Shown in pieces: positions 55,027 through 63,359 of a stretch of DNA of 64,000 nucleotides. A model generated the notes under the pieces. The model made no database searches and was not told the DNA's origin. It saw only the letters and a program-made list of their open reading frames with translations. The translations under genes and the position numbers were made by a program. Location: assembly GCF_013113735.1 (NCBI RefSeq), contig NZ_CP053346.1, forward strand, positions 620,001-684,000. The letters are read 5' to 3'. The stretch comes from Sphingomonas sp. AP4-R1 (GTDB taxonomy: Bacteria; Pseudomonadota; Alphaproteobacteria; Sphingomonadales; Sphingomonadaceae). Numbering within the stretch: the stretch's first letter is position 1; every line of letters begins with the position of its first letter.

Positions 55027-56775
55027 ATGCCCGCACTCTCCGTTACCCATTCGATCCTCGGCCAGCCCTGGCGCTGGCGCGGGCTTACGGGCGAGGCGGA
55101 TTGCTCGGCCGCCGACCTCACCGATCAATTGCTGATGTCGCGCGGCGTCGCGCGTGACGGGCTCGCCGCGCATCGCGAGCCGACGATCCGGGGTTTCATG
55201 CCGGACCCATCCATCTTCCGCGACATGGACGTCGCCGCCGAACGGCTCGCCGCCGCCGTGATCGGGCGCCAGCCCGTCACCATCTACGGCGATTATGATG
55301 TGGACGGCGCGACTTCCTCGGCGCTGCTGATCCGCCTGCTGCGCGGCCTCGGCCTCGATCCCGGCTCCTACATCCCCGATCGCCTGCTGGAGGGCTATGG
55401 CCCGAGCGGAGACGCGCTCGCCGCGATCGCGGCCGGCGGCGCGCAATTGATCGTCACGGTCGATTGCGGCGCGCAGGCGTTCGAGGCGCTCGCGCAGGCG
55501 GCGGCCGTCGGCGTCGACGTCATCGTCGTCGATCATCACAAATGCACGGCCGAGCTGCCCCAGGCGCTCGCCTTGGTGAACCCGAACCGCCTCGACGAGA
55601 CGGACGGCGCCGCGCACGGCCACCTCGCCGCCGTCGGCGTCGCCTTCCTGCTCGGCGCGGCCCTGCTCCGCACGCTGCGCGCACGCGGCTGGTTCGCGGA
55701 GCGCCCGGAGCCCTCGCTGATCGCCCTGCTCGATCTCGTCGCGCTCGGCACCGTAGCCGATGTCGCCGCGCTGAAGGGGCTCAACCGCGCCTTCGTGTCG
55801 CAGGGGCTGAAGGTGATGCGGCAGGGGCGCAATACCGGCCTCGTCGCGCTCGCGCAGGCGGCGGGGCTCACCAAGCCTCCCACCGCCACCGATCTCGGCT
55901 TCGCGCTCGGCCCGCGCATCAATGCCGGCGGCCGCGTCGGCAAGTCCGATCTCGGCGTGCGCCTGCTGGTGACCGACGATGCGGACGAAGCCGCCGCCAT
56001 CGCCGCCGAACTGGACCGCCTCAACGGCGAGCGCCGCGCGATCGAGCAGATGGTGACCGAGGCAGCCGAGCAGATCGCCGCCAGCCAGGCCAATCGTGCC
56101 GTCGCGGTCGTCGCGGGCGAGGGCTGGCATCCCGGCGTGATCGGCATCGTCGCCGGGCGCCTGAAGGAGAAGCTCGGCCGCCCCGCCATCGTCATCGCGC
56201 TGGACGGCACCACCGGCAAGGGATCGGGCCGCTCCATCTCCGGCGTCGATCTCGGCGCGGCGGTGCTGGCGGCCAAGGATATGGGGTTGCTGGCGGCCGG
56301 CGGCGGCCACGCGATGGCGGCGGGCCTCACGATCGATTCGGCGGCGATCGACGCACTGGCCGACTTTCTCGACGATCGCCTCGCCACCGATGTCGCCCGC
56401 GCGCGCGACGATCGCGCCCTGCTGTTCGATGCGGTGGTCAGCGCGCGCGGCGTGGCGGGCACGCTCGTCGATGCGCTGGAGGCGGCCGGCCCCTATGGCG
56501 CCGGCTGGCCCGCGCCGCGCGTCGCCACGGGCCCGGTGCGGATCATCAAGGCCGATGTGGTCGGCAACGGCCATGTCCGCGCGATCGTGGCGGGCGACGA
56601 TGGCGGCTCGATCAAGACGATCGCCTTCCGCCAGGCCGATTCGGCGCTCGGGCAGGCTTTGCTCGGCGCGGGGCCGCACCGCCGCCTGTGGCTGGCCGGC
56701 CGCGCCCGGCGCGACGACTGGTCGGGCGGCAACAAGGCGGAGCTCCATCTCGACGACGCCGCCTGGGCCGATTGA
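55027..56775 (+). CDS. recJ: Single-stranded-DNA-specific exonuclease RecJ
   Basis: This 582-residue DHH-family 5'-3' exonuclease contains motif I YGDYDVDGATSSALL, VTVDCGAQAF, motif III VDHHKC and LVALGTVADVAAL, then the DHHA1 region with GKGSGRSISGVDLG and GGGHAMAAGLTI. Length is normal for RecJ. RecJ acts in mismatch repair and recombination. The gene lies just ahead of tRNA-Glu on the same strand. Confidence 0.95.
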   Translation: MPALSVTHSILGQPWRWRGLTGEADCSAADLTDQLLMSRGVARDGLAAHREPTIRGFMPDPSIFRDMDVAAERLAAAVIGRQPVTIYGDYDVDGATSSALLIRLLRGLGLDPGSYIPDRLLEGYGPSGDALAAIAAGGAQLIVTVDCGAQAFEALAQAAAVGVDVIVVDHHKCTAELPQALALVNPNRLDETDGAAHGHLAAVGVAFLLGAALLRTLRARGWFAERPEPSLIALLDLVALGTVADVAALKGLNRAFVSQGLKVMRQGRNTGLVALAQAAGLTKPPTATDLGFALGPRINAGGRVGKSDLGVRLLVTDDADEAAAIAAELDRLNGERRAIEQMVTEAAEQIAASQANRAVAVVAGEGWHPGVIGIVAGRLKEKLGRPAIVIALDGTTGKGSGRSISGVDLGAAVLAAKDMGLLAAGGGHAMAAGLTIDSAAIDALADFLDDRLATDVARARDDRALLFDAVVSARGVAGTLVDALEAAGPYGAGWPAPRVATGPVRIIKADVVGNGHVRAIVAGDDGGSIKTIAFRQADSALGQALLGAGPHRRLWLAGRARRDDWSGGNKAELHLDDAAWAD

Positions 56776-56851
56776 GCGAGCCGACCACACAAACCGATCG
56801 ACGAGCGGTTGACCTATGGCCTCCGCTTGCCTAAGCGCCCCCAACCCGGAC

Positions 56852-56927
56852 GGCCCCTTCGTCTAGCGGTCTAGGACGCGGCCCTTTCACGGCTGAAACA
56901 CGGGTTCGATTCCCGTAGGGGTCACCA
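56852..56927 (+). tRNA. tRNA-Glu (anticodon UUC)
   Basis: Cloverleaf read by eye: acceptor GGCCCCT pairs with AGGGGTC (one G-U), the D arm is GTCTAGCGGTCTAGGAC, the anticodon loop CTTTCAC gives UUC, and the T arm ACGGGTTCGATTCCCGT has 5 bp. CCA is encoded (56925-56927). The 3' end of a tRNA is a common integration site, and IS-rich accessory DNA begins right after it. Confidence 0.97.
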
Positions 56928-57085
56928 GTCAATCGGCTTATAGTGCTGATTTCACGTGCAAAATCACTTTCTCGATCAAATCCGAACCACAATCGTTCCC
57001 ACATTTTTTGTGGAGCCTGATGGTATGATTCGGAACAGAACGAGACGGGTTTGGCTTCTCCGCCAACACCGATAGAGGGGTGAAA

Positions 57086-57432
57086 TCAGAGTGTGCGGGA
57101 CAGCGGCAAGATATGGTCGCGTATCAAAGGTGCCAAAGGCAGTACCGCTGCGGTCACGTGATCGACCCACACGGCTTCCTCAATTTCCGACCGCGTAATG
57201 GGGTCATGTCGCGTTCGCACATGGAAAACTTCGGCTTCGACAATATGGCCGGTTCGTTGGCAGCGGGCGCTGAATAGCAACCAAGGTAGCGCGGGTCTTC
57301 CTTGCATAGCATCAGCTCGATTTCCTCGCTGAGTTCGCGACAAAGGGCGTTCAAAGGGCTCTCGCCGCTCTCTATCTTACCGCCTGCTTGCATAAACCAA
57401 TCGGTCCCTGCCTTGCGGACCAATGTATCCAT
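57086..57432 (-). pseudogene. NUDIX hydrolase pseudogene
   Basis: The minus-strand frame from 57432 (DTLVRKAGTDWFMQAGGKIE, then GESPLNALCRELSEEIEL, the Nudix box) runs to YSAPAANEP. The next expected residues, GHIVEAEVFHVR..., continue in another frame to 57086 (ending LIRDHILPLSRTL). Adding one G after CCG near 57250 would rejoin the two. The Nudix box has QAGGKIE where PGGKIE is usual. The 5' end before residue D2 may also be truncated. It is a single-base-loss pseudogene next to the tRNA. Confidence 0.65.
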
Positions 57433-57508
57433 CCGGCGAGACGCGCCTTGTCGTGGGGGTGGGGCCTGCTCTTAAGAACGCTCTCGAGAGCACGCTTAGG
57501 AGCAGTGG

Positions 57509-57742
57509 ATGCGGCAGATCACGGTGATGACCGGGCCGGAACGGCGGCGGCGTTGTAGCGACGAGGAACGGCTCCAGATTTTGGCAGAAGCCTTTGCGCC
57601 TGGGGCCAGCGTTTTGGCTGTGGCGCGGCGGCACGACATTTCCACGGCGCGCATTTACACGTGGCGCAACAAGCTGCGGCACCCGCCCGCCCTGACGGAG
57701 TTCGCGATCTCCTATGCGATCCGGGAAGAGCCACTTCGGTAA
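57509..57742 (+). mobile_element. IS66-family TnpA fragment
   Basis: A 77-residue frame begins MRQITVMTGPERRRRCSDEE and continues LQILAEAFAPGASVLAVARRH, then ISTARIYTWRNKL. This is the helix-turn-helix N-terminal half of IS66 TnpA. It is cut off after about residue 55 and runs into unrelated sequence. No tnpB/tnpC follow, so it is a remnant. Confidence 0.8.
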
Positions 57743-57799
57743 GCTGACAGCGCTCGGCGCTTTAACCGGATATTGGCATTCGACCGATAGTCACTGTCT

Positions 57800-58114
57800 A
57801 TGCCGGATTCCAAACCCGATCGCCTTCAGTTCGGCAGGCGCGCCGACGCTGGCTCCGGCTGGACGATAGGGCCTTTCGGCCAAAAGCTGACGCTTGCCGA
57901 TCTTCCCCCGCCGAACCCGCCCCGGTGGATTCGGCGACTCAAGGCGGAAGTCGTCGCAGCAGTGAACGGAGGCTTGCTTACGACCGACGAGGCCTGCGAG
58001 CGCTACAACCTGACTGCAGAAGAGTTGGCATGTTGGGTATCGGATGCCGCAGCCGGAGGGCTGAATGCCCTGAACGTCAAATCGATACCGAAAAACCGGG
58101 CTCGTCGCCGCTGA
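57800..58114 (+). CDS. DUF1153 protein, SciP-type CtrA-regulator paralogue
   Basis: This 104-residue protein contains the DUF1153 core: TIGPFGQKLTLADLPPPNPPRW (read in part), then RRLKAEVVAAVNGGLLTTDEACERYNLTAEELACW (read in parts), a helix-turn-helix typical of SciP, the inhibitor of the cell-cycle regulator CtrA. SciP is usually a conserved core gene; here the gene lies among IS remnants beside tRNA-Glu, so it is probably a second, mobile copy. The ATG at 57800 has a weak Shine-Dalgarno. The C-terminal tail NVKSIPKNRARRR is basic. Confidence 0.78.
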   Translation: MPDSKPDRLQFGRRADAGSGWTIGPFGQKLTLADLPPPNPPRWIRRLKAEVVAAVNGGLLTTDEACERYNLTAEELACWVSDAAAGGLNALNVKSIPKNRARRR

Positions 58115-58442
58115 GGGCACAAATCTGGCGCGAGGCGGCGAGAGGGAGCTGTTCCTATCCGGACGGATCGGCCGCCGCTCACGGGCGCGCAGTGGCGGGC
58201 TGCTATGGCGGCGCTGTTCGGCGGCCGAAAGGGTGACTTGGAGCGGCGCCAGACGAACCGTTAGGGCTGTTCGCGCCATAACCCCAAGGTCAGGACCATT
58301 CTAACGATCATTCAGTTGGTCAATCGCGAGGTGGGGGCGACGGGGTATTCCGGCGTCTACACCGGCCGGACCGCCATAATACCGCGCAAAAGCACCCAGT
58401 ATACAATTTGCTTTTGTTAGCACGATTGCAACTATTGTCTTG
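58115..58442. other. Gap without recognised gene
   Basis: Between the DUF1153 gene and the small minus-strand frame I see no convincing coding sequence. Open frames here lack start sites and family features. The base composition falls towards 58370-58450. Confidence 0.5.
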
Positions 58443-58649
58443 TTAAGGATTGCGCGGCCAGCCAATCGACCGACTGGCCCCCATTCGCGTTTCCCATTGG
58501 GCGACGCGTTCACGGCATCGAGCTGCCAAGCAGCAGTGGATCTTCCGAGTAATTTCATCTCTTGCGGCATTAGCCAGAGCGTTATGCTCAGATAGCCGAC
58601 GCCGCCAATAGAGCGCCTCCTCTTCGGCCACGCGATCATTGGGCCCCAT
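58443..58649 (-). CDS. Small hypothetical protein
   Basis: This 68-residue frame starts at ATG 58649 with GGGAGG about 8 bases upstream. Its content (EEALYWRRRLSEHNALANAA, then KIHCCLAARCRERVAQW) is helical, and the Y-x-R-R-R-x-x-E...HxxLAxxxRERV pattern is similar to short proteins common in sphingomonad genomes. Function unknown. The good Shine-Dalgarno supports it being real. Confidence 0.5.
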   Translation of the reverse strand: MGPNDRVAEEEALYWRRRLSEHNALANAARDEITRKIHCCLAARCRERVAQWETRMGASRSIGWPRNP

Positions 58650-58824
58650 AGATCCCTCCCGGTTCCGATGATCAGAACATAAAGCCCACCCCTTCCATGA
58701 GTCTACCGGATTAAGCTATGCTAGGTAAAAAAATGCCGGTCTATAATCCGCTCATAGAAGGCGTTGCCTGAAAGCCGCCCACGCGGTCTCCTAAACGGAC
58801 TTCGTTAAATAATCCGCAACAGCA

Positions 58825-58974
58825 TCACGCTTGTGCAGACCGACTCGATAGCTTCCGCAAGCTGTCCGATGTCACGCCAAAATTTCTCCGTCCAGTGTTG
58901 GATGCCTGCCGTTCGATCAGGGCGATGCGGGCGCGACCCTATGCGGCACGATCGGCGATATCGTCGGACATCAT
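58825..58974 (-). pseudogene. Short gene with premature stop
   Basis: ATGATG at 58974-58969 is preceded by GGGAGGAG, an excellent ribosome-binding site. The frame reads MMSDDIADRAA and meets TAG at 58939-58941. Past the stop it stays open: GRARIALIERQASNTG, to TGA at 58825. This looks like a small protein gene carrying one nonsense mutation. The restored length would be about 49 residues. Confidence 0.4.
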
Positions 58975-59117
58975 CTTCTCCTCCCGTCCGGCGCGAAACG
59001 CGTCGATCGCTGGTCTGGGCGCGCGTTAAGCTTCCGCCCATAGCGCCGCGTCGATCATCGCGTGCCAGTCCAACTTGCGCTCTTGAAAGTTGAACGTACC
59101 TGGATCAGAGCCACTAG

Positions 59118-60538
59118 CACTACTTTGGCACCTTCAGATTGACGGCGTCCGTGAGAGGCTTGTCACAGTGAGGGCAGCGTAATGGCGGCGGCTAGGCGAA
59201 GAGATTGTGGATCGCCTGCCTGATGGCCGGCATGCTCGGCTGTGGCGGCGGCCCCCCCGACTCTTTTTTCCGTCCCGCTGCCATAAGGCGGCGGGATTGG
59301 AGGAAGGCGTAGGCGATCATCGTCATCAAGGCATGTCGGTGTAATCCCGTCCAGGATCTGCCCTCGAAGTGGTCGAGGCCCATTTACTCCTTGAGCTGCT
59401 GATGCGCCTGCTCGCCGATCCACCGCGCCTTGATCGCGGCGGCGAGCGCCTTGAGCGTGGCATCGACCGGCAGGTTCGACACGTAGTATTTCTGCTCTCC
59501 AGTCGATCTCCGCTCGCCGACGAGCCAGACCTCATCACCGGGCATGCATTGCATGCGGTTGTCGAGCATCCGGTGCTTATGGCCTTCGGCGATACGGACG
59601 CGACGAGCTGCAAAGAGGCAAGTCAGACGGCCTTTGGTGCCGCGCCGCCAGCTGATCTTCCGCCATTTCTCGTCGGACAGTATCACCTCGGCCGAGACCG
59701 GTAGCCGGTCGGGCATGTGGTACAGGCGGCGCCTGCCCTTTGAGGCGACCGGGAAGACCAGGCCGATGTCGGCGGGATAGACGTTCTGTCGTCGCGAAAG
59801 CCCTACTGCCCAGAGCAGGCCGCGCTCGCTCAAAGCCTGGCGGAAAGGGCCGCTCGATTCATATCCCGCGTCGGCGAGCACGCAGCCGAACCGCACGCCT
59901 GACGCGATGACGCGGTCGATCTCTTCGATCGCGATCTCGGGTTTCGCCAATGCCTTCTGTCGATTGAGCGGGACACGCGCCCGCATCATGCGCTCGGCAT
60001 CCCCCGTCCAGCTCTCGGGCAGGAAGAGCCGCAAACCCACCATCACCGGCACCTCGCGCGAGGCGAGCGTCACCGACACCAGCGATTGGCAATTGGAGGT
60101 CTTGCCGAGCGAAGAGGCATATTGTGGCGCGACGCCGACAGAGTGCTGCCCCTTCTTCGGCAACGCCGTGTCATCGATGACGAGAAAACCAGCCCGATCA
60201 CCGACCAGGCGATCTGCTTCCTTCAACAAGGCCGCCTCGAGCGGGACGCTGTCCCACACGCCGGCAGCAACGAAATGATCATAGCCGACATCCCCAGTCC
60301 GGGCGGCCATCGGCTGCATACTCTTGCGGTCGCCAGGACCGATCAAACCGGCGATGTAGAGCGGGCACATCCGCCGCCGCGCTGGATGCGAAAGCCCCGC
60401 CAGAAACGGCTCAAGCCATCGCTCCAGATCGCTCCGCCAGCCTTCGTCCACCACCATCGCCGTTGATCCGTCAGCCCACACTGACACACGAGAATCAACG
60501 ACGACTCCAGCCGGTTGCTTCAACCTGCCAAAGTAGTG
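59118..60538 (-). mobile_element. IS701-family insertion sequence, 1421 bp, CTAG target duplication
   Basis: The element is bounded by 13-bp perfect terminal inverted repeats, CACTACTTTGGCA at 59118-59130 and TGCCAAAGTAGTG at 60526-60538. It is flanked on both sides by CTAG (59114-59117 and 60539-60542), the YTAR-type 4-bp duplication expected for IS701. It contains one transposase gene on the minus strand, which has an in-frame stop, and it interrupts a small host gene. Confidence 0.9.
59192..60457 (-). pseudogene. IS701 transposase with in-frame stop codon
   Basis: From ATG 60457 (MVVDEGWRSDLERWLEPFLA) the frame encodes a DDE transposase of the IS701 type: GFLVIDDTALPKKGQHSVGV with the first aspartates, CVLADAGYESSGPFRQAL with the second Asp, and ARWIGEQAHQQLKE with the catalytic Glu region. 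It meets TAA at 59384-59386, where the family would continue with EELGLDHFEGRSW. The same frame resumes MGLDHFEGRSWTGLHRHA and runs to 59192. Loss of the last ~60 residues probably inactivates it. A TTG at 60523 could extend the N-terminus. Confidence 0.85.
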
Positions 60539-60761
60539 CTAGCCGCGCGAAGCATAGCCACCGTGGGCTCGCGCATAGCGGCTATAACCGTTCGAGCCGG
60601 CGCGCGATATTCCTCCCAGTGGTAATGCAGCGTGCCTGGTATCATGCGCGGGGAATCTGGCAGCGGCTGATCAGGATCCAGGCCGGCGAGTCCACAGAGC
60701 GCGCCCGCTATCCGCTCGATCATGGTGTCGCTCTTAGGCGCCTCCTCTCGCTCGATCACGG

Positions 60762-61184
60762 CCCTACCGCCTTCCGCAGCGCCTTGCCCTGGGCGTCATG
60801 GCCGACGGCACCAAGGTGGTCCTTGGCTTGTGGCGGGAGCAGAATGAAGGCGCCAAGTTCTGGCTGCGCGTCATGAACGAACTGCGCAACCGCGGTGTCG
60901 AAGATATCACTCTGGCCGTCGTCGATGGCCTGAAGGGTTTTCCCGACGAAGTCAGGCGGATCGTATACACTACCAACGCCATCGAGGCCTTGAACTCCAA
61001 GCTTTGTCGCGCTGTTCGTGCGCGGGGCCATTTCCCCAATGATGAGGCGGCCACCAAGCTGCTCTATCTGATCTTGAACCGATCGGAAAAAGAGTGGAAA
61101 ATGCCGCCGCGCGAGTGGAACATGGCGAAGGCTCAATTTGCCGTTCTCTTCGGCGAACGCTTCATCAGGGCCATGACGGCCTGA
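60762..61184 (+). mobile_element. IS256-family transposase remnant with internal deletion
   Basis: The frame reads YRLPQRLALGVMADGTKVVL, then GLWREQNEGAKFWLRVMNEL and AVVDGLKGFPDE, and jumps directly to VRRIVYTTNAIEALNSKLCR...MAKAQFAVLFGERF. In intact IS256 transposases about 80 residues (including a catalytic Asp and the HL-R-S region) separate those blocks, so an in-frame deletion has removed them. The N-terminal third is also missing. It is inactive. Confidence 0.82.
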
Positions 61185-61257
61185 TGCTCAACCGCCTCGC
61201 CGCACACGAAATTCCTGACAGTCCCGGCATTGCCGGCTCCCGTTCCGACGCTTCCCG

Positions 61258-61635
61258 ATGTGCTACGGTGTCCAGTTTGCTGACCAGCCGCGCAAACGGA
61301 ACACCGCCTTCTCGCGTCAGATGCGCTTCGACATGATCTGCGAGGCAAGCGACATCGAGCACCGCTTAACCAAGCCAAACCACCCGTGGACCAACGGACA
61401 GGTCGAGCGGATGAACCGCACCATCAAGGAGGCGACCGTCAAACGCTTCCACTACGACAGCCACGAGAAACTCCGCACACATCTCGCCGACTTCATCGCT
61501 GCCTACAATTTCGGTCGCCGACTCAAGACACTCAGCGGCCTCACGCCCTACGAATACATCGCCAAGGTCTGGACTTCAGACCCCGACCGATTCATCCTCA
61601 ACCCGATCCACCAGATGCCGGGACTGAACACCTAA
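61258..61635 (+). mobile_element. IS481-family transposase C-terminal remnant
   Basis: 125 residues contain the integrase-core end: GVQFADQPRKRNTAF, HRLTKPNHPWTNGQVERMNR (with catalytic Glu) and IKEATVKRFHYDSHEKLRTH, then LSGLTPYEYI and the family C-terminus PIHQMPGLNT. The N-terminal helix-turn-helix and first two Asp are missing; it begins abruptly at about 61265 after unrelated sequence. Confidence 0.85.
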
Positions 61636-61989
61636 TGCAAAAAGCCGGTTGACCCCCCGGATCGGGAGAGCCTACAATGACCGGGTACCTCGAGTGCGAG
61701 AGTTTGATCGGGACCCAAGCCACGCGAATGGCATTACGGCCAGCGGCACCATGCGCCGCACCAACAGGTCGGACACATGGCCGCACCAGCCCGCGAAGCA
61801 GAGCCTCTGAACAATCTTGCCAACGGAGGGCCGTCCACGTGGGTCCTTGCCCCGAGCCTCAATTAACAGCCCACGGATTTTCGACCGCGCAAATCCGAGC
61901 CCTCATTTGTATGACACGAACTAACCCGCTGACCGTCGGCACCGCCCCTATTATTAGGGCAGGAAGCCAACCGCAGCCGTGCGCAGGAT
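61636..61989. other. Gap without recognised gene
   Basis: The 354 bases after the IS481 remnant hold no frame with a plausible start, ribosome-binding site or family pattern. It is probably residual IS and junction DNA. The POT transporter gene ends here from the other side. Confidence 0.5.
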
Positions 61990-63342
61990 CTATAGTGCCA
62001 CGCCAAACCGGCGCGAAAGAATCTTTCTGACGGGCATCATGAGACCGGCGCACAGCAGCATCAGCACCGAAAGCAAGGTGAAGAGCTGGCGGAAATCGCC
62101 CGACGGCGATAGCAAATTGGCGACGAAACCCGTAAAGAAGATCCCGACGCTGGCCGCCATCAGAAACAGGCCGAGCACCATGCTGGTGGCACGTGGCGCA
62201 AAGAGGGTGATGGCGTTCAACTGCGGCGGCCAGATCAATGCGTCGGACAATCCCATCAGGATATAGCCGAACAGCATGAGCGCCAGCGCATGCTCGCTCA
62301 CTCCGATCGAGAGACGGAAGCCCGCAAAAGCGATCCCGATCGCGACAAGGCCAAGTGCCTGCTTCGCCAGCACCCCGAAGCCCCGGCGACCGCTGCCCGC
62401 CATCAAAATGGCCGCGGCCGGCGCCAGCACGATGAACGCGAGGTTCGAGATCGACAGGAACCAGGTGACGGGAATGGTGAAGCCGCCGATCGAACGATCG
62501 ACCTTCGTCGACAGATAAAGGCTCAGCGATCCGCTGAACTGGAAGAAGGCCAGGCTGTAGATCATCGTGAAGAGGCTGAAGACGGCGATCAGCAGCAGCC
62601 CGTCGCGGGGACTGCCGGCGGCGTTGCCGCTCGCGCCGCGCCAATTCGCCCCGGCCTTCCAGTTCGGCTGCATGCCCACGCTGCCCAGAAGGCGGCGCGC
62701 GAACACGGCATAGAGCCCCTGGGCCACCGCCATGCCCGCACCCGCCGCGAGGAATCCCACATGCCAGCTCACCATCTCGCCCAGCGTGCCCACGATCGGG
62801 CCGGCGAGCAGCGAGCCCATCCAGACACCGACCGTGAAGATCACGAAGCCCATCTCCCGCGCCTCGGAGCGGGGGCCGTAAAGACCGCCGATGATCGAGG
62901 AGATGCTCGCCTTGAGCAGCCCGGTGCCGATGACGATCAGGCCTAGCGCCGCGATCAGCCCGGTCAGCCGGCTCGTCTGGGGGATGAGCGGCTGCAGGCC
63001 GAGGAGGATGTGCCCCAGCAGGATCAGCACGCCGCCGCGCCCGATCGCGCGCCGCTCGCCCCAGAAGCGCCCGGCGATCCAGCCGCCCACCGCCGGCGCG
63101 CCGAAGGTGGCTCCACCGAACGCACCGACGATCTCGAGCGCATGGGCGCGCTCGACCCCGAGGCCGCCGGCCCCGAGGGGCGCGACCAGATACAGGATCA
63201 GCAGACCGGAAAGGCCATAGAAGCTGAAGCGTTCGCAGAACTCCACGAGCGAGAGCAGGAACACGCCGCGCGGGTGTCGCCCGAACCGCGGTAGCGACTC
63301 CGTTTCATCGGCATCCCGCCACGATGACATTGCCGGCTCCAT
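61990..63342 (-). CDS. POT (proton-dependent oligopeptide transporter) family MFS protein
   Basis: A 450-residue major-facilitator protein has about 12-14 helices. The POT/PTR hallmarks near the N-terminus are LVEFCERFSFYGLSGLLILYL (E-x-x-E-R-F-x-x-Y, seen here as E-F-C-E-R-F-S-F-Y-G) and a GGWIAGRFWGERR loop. It should import di- or tripeptides with protons. ATG 63342 (AGGG upstream) or 63330 (GGAG upstream) may be the start. An M24 peptidase lies 17 bases upstream on the same strand, suggesting uptake followed by cleavage of peptides. Confidence 0.85.
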   Translation of the reverse strand: MEPAMSSWRDADETESLPRFGRHPRGVFLLSLVEFCERFSFYGLSGLLILYLVAPLGAGGLGVERAHALEIVGAFGGATFGAPAVGGWIAGRFWGERRAIGRGGVLILLGHILLGLQPLIPQTSRLTGLIAALGLIVIGTGLLKASISSIIGGLYGPRSEAREMGFVIFTVGVWMGSLLAGPIVGTLGEMVSWHVGFLAAGAGMAVAQGLYAVFARRLLGSVGMQPNWKAGANWRGASGNAAGSPRDGLLLIAVFSLFTMIYSLAFFQFSGSLSLYLSTKVDRSIGGFTIPVTWFLSISNLAFIVLAPAAAILMAGSGRRGFGVLAKQALGLVAIGIAFAGFRLSIGVSEHALALMLFGYILMGLSDALIWPPQLNAITLFAPRATSMVLGLFLMAASVGIFFTGFVANLLSPSGDFRQLFTLLSVLMLLCAGLMMPVRKILSRRFGVAL

Positions 63343-63359
63343 TGGCACCCTTCGCCCTC

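Larger units (their letters stand above)
59026..60723 (-). pseudogene. Small gene interrupted by the IS701-type element
   Basis: The 5' part (60723 down to 60543) encodes MIERIAGALCGLAGLDPDQP...VIAAMREPTVAMLRAA. At the IS boundary the frame is diverted into the element (STTLAG-stop). Removing the IS and one CTAG joins it to 59117-59026: SGSDPGTFNFQERKLDWHAM, then IDAALWAEA and TAA. The restored protein has about 91 residues; it resembles short MIERVARALCxxxGxDPD...MIDAAL proteins seen in sphingomonads. An alternative start is at 60759. Function unknown. Confidence 0.75.

Noticed and set aside
56997..57015. CCACA-TTTTT-TGTGG hairpin after tRNA-Glu considered as a terminator or attachment core
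   Set aside because: The stem is only 5 bp and the T-run is in the loop rather than after the stem; no second copy was seen to support an attachment site.
58301..58639. 112-codon minus-strand frame overlapping the small gene at 58443-58649
   Set aside because: It has no good start site; the overlapping 68-residue frame has a GGGAGG site and a more protein-like composition.
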